Source of the DNA: Cyanobacteria bacterium SZAS-4
GTDB taxonomy: Bacteria > Cyanobacteriota > Vampirovibrionia > Obscuribacterales > Obscuribacteraceae
Assembly: GCA_018266255.1 (NCBI GenBank)
Contig: JAFEAT010000009.1
Location: 223,231-287,230 of the forward strand
Length of the DNA stretch: 64,000 nt
Reading direction: 5' to 3'
Part shown: positions 1 to 9,160 of the stretch, in pieces
How positions within the stretch are numbered: the first letter of the stretch is position 1
Layout of the letters: every line of letters starts with the position of its first letter
Program-made: the position numbers and the translations under genes
The notes under the pieces: generated by a model
The model's input: only the letters and a program-made list of their open reading frames with translations
Databases searched by the model: none
Told to the model about the DNA's origin: nothing

Positions 1-231
1 TCGGGGACTGCGACTAGTCCCCGGACTTCGCATGATCACAATTTCAACAAACAAAATCGACCCACTTCTCGCACTACAGGCAACCTGGTAGAGCTGGCAC
101 GCAGAGAGTTTCAGCCGAAAGTCGATTATATATACAATAATCCATGCCCCGAATGCAGCTCCAGCAGCGGTGTTTCAACAAAGTACGAGTCGTGTTCGAT
201 GTGCGTTTCTTGCGGTTATACTAAGTGCTAA
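1..231 (+). CDS. nrdJ: C-terminal end of B12-dependent (class II) ribonucleotide reductase, partial
   Basis: Frame 1 is open from the first base to the TAA at 229-231, giving the last 76 residues of a gene that begins before the window. The end carries four cysteine pairs or near pairs (CPEC, CSMC, then CGYTKC at the very end). This is the zinc-ribbon-like, redox-active tail of adenosylcobalamin-dependent ribonucleotide reductases, where the final cysteines re-reduce the active site. The enzyme makes deoxynucleotides from ribonucleotides. The next gene, dcd, also serves dNTP supply, which supports the call. The catalytic domain is not visible here. Confidence 0.8.
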   Translation, partial: SGTATSPRTSHDHNFNKQNRPTSRTTGNLVELARREFQPKVDYIYNNPCPECSSSSGVSTKYESCSMCVSCGYTKC

Positions 232-305
232 GAGCAGCACGAGCTGTCATTTGCGACCCCTGTCATATATCTGTCAGGATCGCCGCATCATATGAGGTTT
301 GAAAA

Positions 306-887
306 ATGTCTATTCTTGTAGATCACGAAATCCGCAAAGAGATTGGCGAGGGCAGACTTATCCTCGAACCTTTCGACGATAAACTCATCCAACCAAACTC
401 ATATGACGTGCGTTTGTCAGATCGCTTTTCCTGGCACGAGAAAGGCGAATTGGCGAATAAAGTAATCGACCCTTATATCTCAGACAGCATTCTCGAAGGG
501 CTTGTTCACGTCGTTGATGAAAGCATCGTCATCGAACCAGGCTTCTTTGTTCTCGGCGCCACACTCGAAAGAATTTGCCTGCCAAAGAATATCGTCGGTC
601 AGCTGACCGGTAAGTCCAGCCTGGCAAGACTGGGCATCATGGTTCACGTGACCGCCGGATTCATCGATGCTGGCTTCAGTCATCCACCTGCTCAAATCAC
701 ACTCGAAATCGTCAACGTGGGCAATCGCCCTGTTCGTCTGCATGCTGGAATGTCCATTGCTCAAATGGTCTTCACGCGCACAGCTGACTGCTTAGTGCCA
801 TACAACGAAAAGCCGAACGCAAAATACAACGGTCAACAAGCCGCGGCGCACAGCAAGTATTACTTGAACCCAACTCAAGTCCTCTAG
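306..887 (+). CDS. dcd: dCTP deaminase
   Basis: A 193-residue protein of normal family length. It deaminates dCTP to dUTP, feeding dTMP synthesis in the cytoplasm. The family core is clear: GKSSLARLGIMVH (about residues 102-114), then TAGFIDAGF, then QITLEIVN, where the glutamate is the expected catalytic base, then the GMSIAQMVF strand near residue 150. The stretch SHPP between GF and QITLE is a few residues longer than in E. coli Dcd. A GAGG 8 bases before the ATG fixes the start. It follows nrdJ by 74 bases on the same strand, so co-transcription for dNTP supply is likely. Confidence 0.93.
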   Translation: MSILVDHEIRKEIGEGRLILEPFDDKLIQPNSYDVRLSDRFSWHEKGELANKVIDPYISDSILEGLVHVVDESIVIEPGFFVLGATLERICLPKNIVGQLTGKSSLARLGIMVHVTAGFIDAGFSHPPAQITLEIVNVGNRPVRLHAGMSIAQMVFTRTADCLVPYNEKPNAKYNGQQAAAHSKYYLNPTQVL

Positions 888-1150
888 ATATCCAATCTGA
901 CTAAAGTCGTGCAACCGACTCGAATCCTCTAAATTAGGTTCAAGCAATCACAGTCCGGTCATAACCTCCTGATACGATGGAGTTATGAACCCTTTTTTGC
1001 CATAAGAATTTAGGCAAATAGGGGTAAATATCCCACGACATACGTAAAAACACGAATGTACCAAGCTCTGAACCAGGTCTAATATATGCTCACGGATACG
1101 AGCACGCCCAAGCTTAGATCCATTAGTTTCTTATTGCTGGAGGTTTCTCA
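888..1150. other. Intergenic region between dcd and the Q-rich gene
   Basis: No open frame with a plausible start was found. A short near-repeat (CTCAAGTCCTCTAGAT at 876-891, CTCGAATCCTCTAAAT at 918-933) lies just after dcd. A GGAGG at 1139-1143 is the ribosome binding site of the next gene. No clear terminator hairpin was seen. Confidence 0.4.
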
Positions 1151-3883
1151 ATGGCTGGGCTAGATAGCACAAACGACAGACGAGTGACGCCGCCTCAGGA
1201 CGAGACGACGCAAAACGCTCTTCTTGCGGATGGTACAAAGCAGCCATGGCGTCCACCAGTAGTAGCTGATGCGAACACACAACTGACGGGCTCGGCGACT
1301 CAGGAAGTTTACCAACGGACAGATCAACCTTGGCGCGCCGGCTACGGCTCGGTCGCACCAGCATACGGTGACGGTCAACAGCAGCAACAGCAGCAGCAGC
1401 AACCAGCCGGAAATCAACCATGGCGCGCAGGCTACGGACAGATCGCGCCTGGATACGGCGACGGTCAGCAGCAACAACAGCAACAACAGCAGCCACAAGG
1501 CGGGCAAGTCTGGAGACCTGGATACAATCAGGTCGCACCAGGAGCACAACAGCAGGACCCGAACCGCAACGGTGATGCTCCAACTGGACCAAAGTGGAAC
1601 CCAAATCCGCAAGTAACCTGGAATTCGCCAGGACCAGCTCAAAACCCACAAATTGCTCAACCCGGTCAAGGTGGTCAGACTCAACCAGGACAGACTGGCA
1701 AAGGCGACAACTTGTATGACCCACACCGCACAGACATCGACCTTGGCTTGCAAAAGCAGATTGGTTTCGGTGGTCAGATGGTCATCGGCGGATTGAGTGG
1801 TGTCGCATTTGGTGGTCCTATTCCATGGATCTTGAATCGCACTGCCGACACAATTTTGATCACACCTGAACAAAGAGCTGCAGCTCGTGGCGGAGCACCG
1901 CTATTGTCAGACAACGGTCTGGCAGGCAAAGTCGTGCCAGAAGCCGGCAGACAATGGGTAAACGGAGTCGGCGACAAAGTCAATGAATTCCGCGACAGAA
2001 TGGCTCCTTCACCAGACGGTGCACTGGGCAAAACTGCAAAGTGGTGGCAAGACAATTTTGACTCACGCTACTTCCGCCGCAACGATCTAGTTCTACAACA
2101 GACTCAGTTCGCCAGCTTGGAAGAACAAGTCGCCAAGATGGTTGAGCAAAGCAAAGCGAGAGTGACAGCACTTACGCCTGCCGCTGGTGTTGTACCCGAG
2201 GCAGCGCAACTCAAGGAGTTGAGTGCCGCTCAAAGCAAAGTCAATTGGCTGACCAGCGAACAGTGGAAAGAAAATGGTGCAAAGCAACTTGAGAATCTCA
2301 AGGGTGCGATGAACCTGAACGAAAAGGGACTGTTCACCGAAGCTGAAATGAAAGTTCTTGCCGATCGTCAAATGGCGAGAGCTACAGTCGCAGACATAAC
2401 CGCAGCTCAAAACCAGGGTCAAAAATTCCTCGGCGAAAACCCTGGCAGCAACTTCGTCAAAGGTGCAGCTTTTGTTGGCTTGACGATGGTGGCAGACCAC
2501 TACCTCGACAAAATCTTCACCGGCAAAGACCATCAAGACGGTCTCAGCAACAGCAGCATGACAGATGCGCTGCCGCTTGTTGGTGGCATGACAAAATCTT
2601 GGAATACAAATTCGTTGTTGGTTCCGATGGCGTTCACAGCCGGCGGTTTCAGCGGCAAAGGACTGGCTACCAAAATCGCTTACACCGGCGCTGCTCTTGT
2701 CGGCGGCAAAGTGTTAGACAGCTTACTGCCAGCCAGCGATCACCAGTCATACAGCAACTGGCTGAGACCTACTGGTTTCGATTCGGTACTGATGGGCGCT
2801 GCATTCATGCTGCCTGCAGCCGAGAACAAGACACGTCTAGCCATGATTGGCGGCGCCTGGGTAGCAGGACGCATCTACAACATGTTCGAAGGACCATCGA
2901 AAGGCGATATCAAAGATCAGGGCTTCGACAAAATGAAGACCGACATGAAAGATCGCACCGCCGGCTCGATGGGCTCAGCGATGGACAGCTTCAAAGAACT
3001 CGGCGAGAAAGACAACTATGCGCTGAGACTCTACACTTCAGACTGGTTACGACCAAATCGTCAGTACGACGGCATGTTGAGCGCATATCGCGGCGCTGTA
3101 ATTCTAGCTGGTGCGTTTGGCGAAAGCAGACTGGACAAAGGAACCTTGCTGCCTAACTCGCAGAAAGACTTCATTCTGCCAGGAAAGGATCTAGACATCG
3201 GTGGACAAGCCACTCGTGCCTTGATCATCGCTCAGGTCAACGTCGATCGAGCCAAGCAACAAACCCAGAACGAAATGGGCAAAGACGAAAAAGGCAAGAA
3301 AGTTTCAGAGCAAGAGCTGAAAGATCTTGACCAGATCGGCGCTCGCATCAATAACACGATGCAAAATCGCATCTACGGCAAACACGACATCCAAGGCGCA
3401 GTCAATGATTTGGCTGACTTCTACAAGGGCGATGAGAAAGACATGCTCTTGATGAAGATGGATATCGACAACAGCCTGGCATTGAACCGCGGCAGCAAGA
3501 ACACACAGTTCACAGCCAAGTTGTTCAGAGACCAAGCTTGCATTCTATTGGCAGCAGCTCAGTTGAAAGCCAGTGGACCTGACGCGATGGGCGCATCCGA
3601 CGTTCTTTACGGAACCGCCGCTGGTCGCCAGACTCCATACAACAACGGTCAACCTCGCGGATACGATGGTGCGCTCGATGCAATCGCACTGGCGAAGCAA
3701 CTAGATCCAAACAATCCAGACAACGTTCAACTAGAACAGATCGCTAACCAGTTGAAACAGAGATTGCCGCAGCAAGTACAAGCGCAACAGTCGAGCACTA
3801 CATTCAATCCGTTGAACGTGAACGACCAGGTCAACAATCCAGGAAGTCAAAATCCTATCGGCCAATTTGGCGCAAAGCGCTAA
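1151..3883 (+). CDS. Large Q-rich repeat protein with hydrophobic central region, unknown function
   Basis: A 910-residue protein that I do not recognise. Residues 1-190 are low complexity: the motif PWR or WR-x-GY recurs (PWRPPV, then three WR-x-GY copies each followed by a short AP element), and two of these units carry uninterrupted runs of nine glutamines encoded by mixed CAA/CAG at 1376-1402 and 1466-1492. Residues about 190-620 hold several Gly/Ala-rich hydrophobic stretches (GGLSGVAFGG; GAAFVGLTMVA; GLATKIAYTGAALVGG; GAAFMLPAAENK) separated by charged segments. The C-terminal 250 residues are helical and end with a TPR-like segment (DALDAIALAKQLDPNNPDN region). There is no signal peptide. 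GGAGG 7 bases before the ATG supports the start. It stands alone in its transcription unit. Confidence 0.85.
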   Translation: MAGLDSTNDRRVTPPQDETTQNALLADGTKQPWRPPVVADANTQLTGSATQEVYQRTDQPWRAGYGSVAPAYGDGQQQQQQQQQPAGNQPWRAGYGQIAPGYGDGQQQQQQQQQPQGGQVWRPGYNQVAPGAQQQDPNRNGDAPTGPKWNPNPQVTWNSPGPAQNPQIAQPGQGGQTQPGQTGKGDNLYDPHRTDIDLGLQKQIGFGGQMVIGGLSGVAFGGPIPWILNRTADTILITPEQRAAARGGAPLLSDNGLAGKVVPEAGRQWVNGVGDKVNEFRDRMAPSPDGALGKTAKWWQDNFDSRYFRRNDLVLQQTQFASLEEQVAKMVEQSKARVTALTPAAGVVPEAAQLKELSAAQSKVNWLTSEQWKENGAKQLENLKGAMNLNEKGLFTEAEMKVLADRQMARATVADITAAQNQGQKFLGENPGSNFVKGAAFVGLTMVADHYLDKIFTGKDHQDGLSNSSMTDALPLVGGMTKSWNTNSLLVPMAFTAGGFSGKGLATKIAYTGAALVGGKVLDSLLPASDHQSYSNWLRPTGFDSVLMGAAFMLPAAENKTRLAMIGGAWVAGRIYNMFEGPSKGDIKDQGFDKMKTDMKDRTAGSMGSAMDSFKELGEKDNYALRLYTSDWLRPNRQYDGMLSAYRGAVILAGAFGESRLDKGTLLPNSQKDFILPGKDLDIGGQATRALIIAQVNVDRAKQQTQNEMGKDEKGKKVSEQELKDLDQIGARINNTMQNRIYGKHDIQGAVNDLADFYKGDEKDMLLMKMDIDNSLALNRGSKNTQFTAKLFRDQACILLAAAQLKASGPDAMGASDVLYGTAAGRQTPYNNGQPRGYDGALDAIALAKQLDPNNPDNVQLEQIANQLKQRLPQQVQAQQSSTTFNPLNVNDQVNNPGSQNPIGQFGAKR
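1376..1492 (+). repeat. Two CAR-codon (polyglutamine) tracts inside a 90-base imperfect tandem unit
   Basis: Nine glutamine codons at 1376-1402 and nine at 1466-1492, 90 bases apart, each preceded by TACGG(T/C)GACGGT. The surrounding unit (WRAGYG...YGDG then Q9) is duplicated, and a third, shorter unit without the Q run follows. Mixed CAA/CAG use suggests selection on the protein rather than simple slippage. Confidence 0.85.
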
Positions 3884-3910
3884 ACTGTACAAAGATCATT
3901 CAGTTGCTCA

Positions 3911-3940
3911 CTTACATTTTTGTGCTTAATTTGATGCGCG
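3911..3940. repeat. Intergenic 30-base repeat, copy 1
   Basis: The bases 3911-3940 match 36478-36507 at 26 of 30 positions, with an identical 18-base core TTGTGCTTAATTTGATGC. Both copies lie between genes. The function is unknown; it could be a dispersed repeat, a regulator site or part of a promoter. Confidence 0.5.
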
Positions 3941-4003
3941 AAGAGCTGCAACTTTGAATGCAGTTTAGAGCCCGAGCCGAAGTATGGTGAACAGAGCCGA
4001 ACT

Positions 4004-4669
4004 ATGCTGACCAAGTTATTCGCTTTAGTTGCAGGCACTCTGCTCTATGCGGCACTGGGCTATGGGCTGTATTTGCTCTCCGGAAAACAGAGCATGCCTT
4101 TCTTATGGGCAGTCCTTATTTCGCAAACGACAATCTGCGTAATCGGATCGCTTATGCTCCCGGCAGAATTGATCGCGGAACGAATGAAGCCGAAAGGGAA
4201 AGACCGAGATCCGCTTGCCACCTTGTTCCTCAGCATATTCTGCCTGGCGCAATTAGTGATCGCCGTTTTGGATCAAAGTAGATGGCATCTAACTGACAAG
4301 GTTCCATTTGTTCTGCAATGCACCGCGCTTGTAATTCAATCGCTTGGATGGGCAGGCCTTTATTGGGCGATGTACGTCAACAAATTCTTTTCATCGGCAA
4401 TCAGAATGCAGCAGGATCGCGGACAAACAGTGATTACGGAAGGTCCGTATCGATGGATTCGACACCCAGGTTATGCTTTTGCATCGCTTGCATTTGTGTT
4501 TGAATCGATCGCGATTGGCTCGTGGCTCTCGATTATTCCAGCCTTTATGATGGTCGGATACATGGGATATCGCACGCTCTTAGAAGAAAAAATGCTCGCC
4601 GAAGAATTGGAAGGCTATACAGAATACGCAGCAAAAGTGCGCTATCGCTGGATTCCCGGCATCTGGTAA
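4004..4669 (+). CDS. Isoprenylcysteine/phospholipid-type integral membrane methyltransferase
   Basis: A 221-residue polytopic membrane protein. The first 120 residues form about four transmembrane segments. The C-terminal half has the family signature: GPYRWIRHPGY (about 150-160), a hydrophobic hairpin, then LEEKML, and YTEYAAKVRYRWIPG at the end. These are the SAM- and lipid-binding elements of the ICMT/PEMT superfamily, which methylates isoprenylcysteines, phospholipids or other lipid-like substrates at the membrane. The substrate cannot be read from the sequence. The upstream ribosome binding site is weak. It stands between the Q-rich gene and the comEC-like gene with no close coupling. 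Confidence 0.8.
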   Translation: MLTKLFALVAGTLLYAALGYGLYLLSGKQSMPFLWAVLISQTTICVIGSLMLPAELIAERMKPKGKDRDPLATLFLSIFCLAQLVIAVLDQSRWHLTDKVPFVLQCTALVIQSLGWAGLYWAMYVNKFFSSAIRMQQDRGQTVITEGPYRWIRHPGYAFASLAFVFESIAIGSWLSIIPAFMMVGYMGYRTLLEEKMLAEELEGYTEYAAKVRYRWIPGIW

Positions 4670-4767
4670 GTTCAACTGAAACCGGTGATTTTATCTTCGA
4701 AGATTGAACTAAATCATGCCTGACAACGTTTATATAAGTAGAACCACTGATAAACCACGCAGGCACT

Positions 4768-6915
4768 ATGGTCATTTCCAACGCGAAAGTGACTGTGCTG
4801 GCGGCTGCACTGGCGGCTGCCGGCGCAATATTAAACAGCACTGATTTACCGCCGTTCATAGCGATACTATGGACGGTGGCATGCTTGATCGGCGCTCTCC
4901 AATTCACCATCCAGGCTAAAGTCAAGACTAAGGTCGAGACTAAACTGGGGGTCTCCGCCTGCACTGCGCTTCTTCTCTCTGTCAGTACTCTCGGATATTA
5001 CCAATATGCGCAGATACGAAAAGCACCAACCCCGAATGACCTGGTCGAATACACTGGACACGACGTTATTTTCATCGCGACAGTCAATCGAGATGACTGT
5101 CGCGAAGCCACTCGAGACTTGACGCTTCACTGCGAAACCCTGCTATTTCCAAGAACACACCCACTTTCTGGAAAGACACAGCTGACATTTCCAACGCCAA
5201 CAGATCTATTGATTGAAATGGGTGGTAACACAAATTTGCCTGAACAAGTGCATCTTAGAGTCCGAGGTCACATCTATCAGCCCCGAAAAAATCCACCGCC
5301 ATGGGAATACGACAAACGGAAAAAGCTCGCGGCACAAGGAATTCACAGCATATGCAACTTGGAGCGCAGCGACACCGCTGTACTGGTGCTTACAACGAAG
5401 CCAGATTCGTTCAAGACCCTATCACAACCTTCGCCGACGCTTGATGCATTCGATGGCATAATTGCACGTTACGAAGCGTTGATGACATCAGCGCGACATC
5501 GCATCGTCGAAACACACCGAAGTGTTCTTCCGCCAAAACTTGCTGATCTGCTGTCCTCGATGGTGCTTGGAAATAGAGCCGTAGCGGTTTCCGAAGAAAT
5601 GACGCGCAAATTCCGAGACGTCGGCTTGTCACACATTCTTGCCGCATCAGGGTTCAATCTAACGATCGTCACCATCATGTCTTTCGCTCTGTGCAGACTT
5701 GTAACACCATCTGTGGTGCTTGCAAATCTCGGGTGTTTTCTCAGTATGCTCGGCTTTGTCTCTTTGGCAGGTCCATCACCTTCTGTACTGCGTGCAGCGC
5801 TGATGTGCACGGTCATGCTGCTGACAAAATCCGGGCAGCGAAAAACGTTGGTTCTCCCGGCTTTGGCATTAGCTTTCTTACTCACGGTTACAGCGGATCC
5901 GTTGTGCACCGATGACCTGGGTCTGCAGCTTTCATATGCCGCGACAGTCGGGATTGTGCTCGGTAGCAGAGCACTAGCGCAGCAGTTCTACGCTGGCGAG
6001 ACAAAGTGGAAACAATCGCTGGCAGACGCGATAGCGGTGGTGCTGATAGCGCAGTTTAGCGTTATGCCGATTCAACTGTACTTTTTCTGGCGAGCAGGAA
6101 CCATGTTCATACCAGCAAATTTGTTGGTTACACCGCTAGTAACACCGCTAACCATGGTGGGTTTCGCCAGCTCGGCGCTGGCTCTCTTCGACATCCCACA
6201 ACCAGCCGTCCAAGCCGTGCTTTCGGGCACTATAGCGCTGGCTGATGCTGTCGCATTTATTCCGCTCACGATGATGGTGCTGATGGTGAATGGATTCTCT
6301 TCATTCGACATGGCTAATTTCTCGCTTGGACCACCATCGGTGCTGAGCATCATTCTTTACTATTTCTGCTTTCTCCTGTTCATAGTGTCGCTCCAAATCA
6401 AAACAAAAATTGCATGGACCTCCGCCGCGTTCACCGGCACGCTATTGCTCCTGCTGTGGCGCCCGGCGCCGCCGCCGCTGACCGTTGCAACCGTCCATGC
6501 TCACACGCTTCTAATCAACTCCGACCAACAGGCAATCGACATCGACTCTCGCGACAAACCTAGCAAAATCTTAGAACGCTTCTTCGCCTTCAACGGTGCC
6601 AAGTTTTCGCCCACATCATTTTCAACCGGACTGCTCAAGTCTGGAGTTCGTTATGTCCATTCACAGAACTGGCTTCTGATCATGCATTCAAACAAAAGGC
6701 AACCACACTTCGATTCAGAATCCGCCGAGATCTTGCTCATTGCTCGCAAGTTGCAATGCAAACAGATAATCGTTCTGCTACCGCAGTCAAACAGCTCGAC
6801 TGATTTCCTACCAGCATGTGAGTTCGCACACAATTTGCAAAGCACAGACTCAGAGCTGAAACTGATTGGTCTAAGAAACACTTCGGGACTTGTCTACACA
6901 AGAACTCGAAACTAA
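4768..6915 (+). CDS. comEC: ComEC/Rec2-like DNA-uptake channel lacking a metallo-beta-lactamase domain
   Basis: A 715-residue protein. Residues about 20-75 hold N-terminal membrane helices, about 75-220 a DUF4131-like soluble part, and about 240-530 the Competence domain with its diagnostic HILAASGFNLTIV and several helices. ComEC forms the inner-membrane channel for single-stranded DNA during transformation. The last 145 residues lack the HxHxDH metal motif of the usual C-terminal nuclease-like domain; only a shortened remnant follows the final helix. No comEA or type IV pilus gene is adjacent. The ATG is chosen for the hydrophobic N-terminus; its ribosome binding site is poor. Confidence 0.85.
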   Translation: MVISNAKVTVLAAALAAAGAILNSTDLPPFIAILWTVACLIGALQFTIQAKVKTKVETKLGVSACTALLLSVSTLGYYQYAQIRKAPTPNDLVEYTGHDVIFIATVNRDDCREATRDLTLHCETLLFPRTHPLSGKTQLTFPTPTDLLIEMGGNTNLPEQVHLRVRGHIYQPRKNPPPWEYDKRKKLAAQGIHSICNLERSDTAVLVLTTKPDSFKTLSQPSPTLDAFDGIIARYEALMTSARHRIVETHRSVLPPKLADLLSSMVLGNRAVAVSEEMTRKFRDVGLSHILAASGFNLTIVTIMSFALCRLVTPSVVLANLGCFLSMLGFVSLAGPSPSVLRAALMCTVMLLTKSGQRKTLVLPALALAFLLTVTADPLCTDDLGLQLSYAATVGIVLGSRALAQQFYAGETKWKQSLADAIAVVLIAQFSVMPIQLYFFWRAGTMFIPANLLVTPLVTPLTMVGFASSALALFDIPQPAVQAVLSGTIALADAVAFIPLTMMVLMVNGFSSFDMANFSLGPPSVLSIILYYFCFLLFIVSLQIKTKIAWTSAAFTGTLLLLLWRPAPPPLTVATVHAHTLLINSDQQAIDIDSRDKPSKILERFFAFNGAKFSPTSFSTGLLKSGVRYVHSQNWLLIMHSNKRQPHFDSESAEILLIARKLQCKQIIVLLPQSNSSTDFLPACEFAHNLQSTDSELKLIGLRNTSGLVYTRTRN

Positions 6916-7048
6916 ATGTGGTGCATTGAAGAAAAAGAGGTCCGTTGCATGTGATTCTTGAGGTTTGCAGCAATCTCCAGACAATGCCGAGGCTAGGGAG
7001 AGCCAGAAGCGAATTAGCCAAATTGAACTTCAAGACGCGAATGCAGAC

Positions 7049-8245
7049 CTACTCTATTTCTGCGTGCGGAACTTCTGACAGCTGATCGACTTTGTAATTG
7101 AATGTATAAAGCAGGTCCAAGTAGTCTGCGGTAAATTCAGGCGGCAACGGCTTGAACGGAGCGCAGGCGGTTATTGCGTGCATCGCAGAATCGTCCGTGT
7201 CCGACTCGCCTGAACTTCGGATCAATTTCATTGAGACCAGGCGTCCATTCTTTCTCAAGCGGAACATAATCTGGGCACTGCCGGTGATATCATCGACGCC
7301 AGGCGTCCAAGCATGTTTGATACGCCGGTGCACATCTCGCAAGTAGGATACGAGAAGCGTTTGCGACCCCGTGCCACCCTTGGAGTGTCCACCGTTTTGA
7401 GAAACTTCGCTTGCCTTTTCGCTCTGCTCCGTAATTTCCAACAATTGCGCTGGTGCAACTTCTTCAAGCTGCGGTTGAGTAGCTTCAACTTTCGGTTGTA
7501 CAGCTTTAGCCACTTTCTTGTTCTGCGATGCGGGGGCAGGGCTTGGCTGGCGGAGCACAAAGGCTGGTTCGGCTAGTTCGTCTTTCTGCTGATTGGAAAC
7601 GGTGCCCGGATTGTTGAAAGTTTTTGCACCAGATACAGAGGTAGTCGTTGCCATCAGTGGCACTGGACGAGCGGCGGACGGTTGGACTTTGATTGACGGT
7701 GGCACAACGAGCGGCTTGCCTTGCACGGTGACATCGCGAGCCGGCAGATTAGTTGGCTTAGTGCTTGGGAGAATATCGTGACGGTCTTCATAGTCGTTCG
7801 GAGAGACGAGAACGATATCGATGACTTGCTTTTTCACTTCCATGCGTTCAGGAACAGGCATTCCGTGCGTCAGAATCCAGCCGCCTAGAAAGCCAGAGAA
7901 GATAGCTACAGTGGTGGCTATAGAACCCGCTAGAGTTGCCCAACGATTTTCACCAATTCTGAAAATACTCAGTCGATGTGATGATCGAGAGAGAGACAAC
8001 CAGGCAGCAGTAATTACTGCGCAAAGAGAGAACGAACACACCCATGCCAATGCTTCTCGAACCTGACCGCTGGTTACGAAAACGCCTATCCAGGCTAAGC
8101 TCAGGGCAATCAGAGCCAAAGCAGAAATGGTTTGACGCCCCGATTTGATTTGTTCGGGGCGTTTGAATTGTGCACGCAATATCGCACCATATTTGGTGTC
8201 CGATATCAGCGATTCTTTTTCCGCAACTGGAGCGAAATCGGTCAT
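7049..8245 (-). CDS. TonB/TolA-like energy transducer with an N-terminal membrane region
   Basis: A 398-residue protein. Three hydrophobic segments lie at about 40-60, 65-88 and 107-127. A Pro/Gln/Lys-rich, partly charged linker follows (about 150-290), suited to spanning a periplasm. The last 100 residues are a TonB C-terminal domain: a helix with YLRDVHRRIKHAWTP, then GSAQIMFRLRKNGRLVSMKL and SSGESDTDDSAMHAI, ending in PPEF. TonB couples the proton-motive force to outer-membrane receptors. Classical TonB has only one helix, so this is an unusual topology, also seen in some cyanobacterial and planctomycete-type TonB-like proteins. No exbBD or receptor gene is nearby. It is convergent with the comEC-like gene. 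Confidence 0.75.
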   Translation of the reverse strand: MTDFAPVAEKESLISDTKYGAILRAQFKRPEQIKSGRQTISALALIALSLAWIGVFVTSGQVREALAWVCSFSLCAVITAAWLSLSRSSHRLSIFRIGENRWATLAGSIATTVAIFSGFLGGWILTHGMPVPERMEVKKQVIDIVLVSPNDYEDRHDILPSTKPTNLPARDVTVQGKPLVVPPSIKVQPSAARPVPLMATTTSVSGAKTFNNPGTVSNQQKDELAEPAFVLRQPSPAPASQNKKVAKAVQPKVEATQPQLEEVAPAQLLEITEQSEKASEVSQNGGHSKGGTGSQTLLVSYLRDVHRRIKHAWTPGVDDITGSAQIMFRLRKNGRLVSMKLIRSSGESDTDDSAMHAITACAPFKPLPPEFTADYLDLLYTFNYKVDQLSEVPHAEIE

Positions 8246-8530
8246 GAATGATCTCAGTCAACAGCCGCAAGAAGGCGGCCCAATCATGTTAACACGGCAC
8301 CTGACATGCCCCACATAAGCAGCCACTCATGTTCCTCAGCGCACCTATGAGCTGAAGACCGAACCGTGACTGAGAGTGGATTCACATGCTTCGCGGGATT
8401 TCTTAACTCCTGAAAATCTTGCTGAGAACCGTAGTCTCGAAGAGGGCACTCTCCTCGTCAATCCTATTTATTCGCGCGAAAAGGTTAGTATGTAGATAGC
8501 ACCAACCGACCACTCTTTGTGGTTTTCAAA

Positions 8531-9073
8531 ATGACAAATTGGTTCACATCAGATCATCACTTTGGACACGCAAAAATCATCGTCTATTGCGACCGCCCTT
8601 ACGATTCTGTAGAGGAGATGAATGAAGAGCTTGTAGACAGCTGGAACGAAGTCGTGAAGAGCGACGACACGGTTTATTACCTCGGTGATTTCTCTCTAAA
8701 AACAAGTGCGATGGAACAGTATGCACCGCGCTTGAACGGGCGCAAAATTCTCATCGCCGGAAATCATGACGGTTGTCATCCCAGCAATCACAACGGAAAA
8801 CTAGGGCAGCTCTCACTCTACAAGAAGTACTTTGCCGAAGTCCATGAGGAATTAGAGTGGAACGGATTACTCTTGCACCATATTCCATACCACGATGATG
8901 TCGACCATCGTTATCCAGAGTACAGACCGATCGACAACGGACTCATACTTTTACACGGGCACGTGCATCAGCGCTGGACAACGAACGGTCGGCAGATCAA
9001 CGTTGGGGTAGATGTTTGGGATTACGTGCCTGTGCATGAAGAGCAAATTCTTGCACTCGTCGACAAAATCTAA
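8531..9073 (+). CDS. Small calcineurin-like metallophosphoesterase
   Basis: A 180-residue cytoplasmic phosphoesterase. The metal-binding motifs appear in order: SDHHFGH near the N-terminus, YLGDF, AGNHDG, HHIPYH and HGHVHQ. This matches the short phosphohydrolase family that starts MxxWFTSDxHFGH. The ATG at 8531 is preferred over an in-frame GTG at 8519 because it gives that canonical start. No ribosome binding site is strong. The substrate is unknown. It stands alone, convergent with the AAA ATPase gene. Confidence 0.87.
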   Translation: MTNWFTSDHHFGHAKIIVYCDRPYDSVEEMNEELVDSWNEVVKSDDTVYYLGDFSLKTSAMEQYAPRLNGRKILIAGNHDGCHPSNHNGKLGQLSLYKKYFAEVHEELEWNGLLLHHIPYHDDVDHRYPEYRPIDNGLILLHGHVHQRWTTNGRQINVGVDVWDYVPVHEEQILALVDKI

Positions 9074-9103
9074 AGACCGGAAACGCAGCAAAAGCATCAA
9101 TTT

Positions 9104-9125
9104 AAGCACCCGCTTGTAAGTGCTT
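9104..9125. terminator. Possible bidirectional terminator between convergent genes
   Basis: AAGCAC (9104-9109) pairs with GTGCTT (9120-9125) across a 10-base loop between two convergent stops. The stem is short and there is no clear T run, so this is a weak call. Confidence 0.3.
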
Positions 9126-9160
9126 GAGATAAGCTTTCCGCGCTTGTGGAGCCGGCGCCT

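Noticed and set aside
1131..1873. Two long minus-strand frames (197 and 237 codons) opposite the Q-rich gene
   Set aside because: They are the antisense of CAA/CAG repeats, giving Leu/Val runs. They have no ribosome binding site and overlap a well-supported gene.
2093..2536. 147-codon minus-strand frame
   Set aside because: It lies wholly opposite the Q-rich protein gene with no start signal and no recognisable domain.
5469..5909. 146-codon minus-strand frame inside the comEC-like gene
   Set aside because: It overlaps the Competence domain completely and has no recognisable content.
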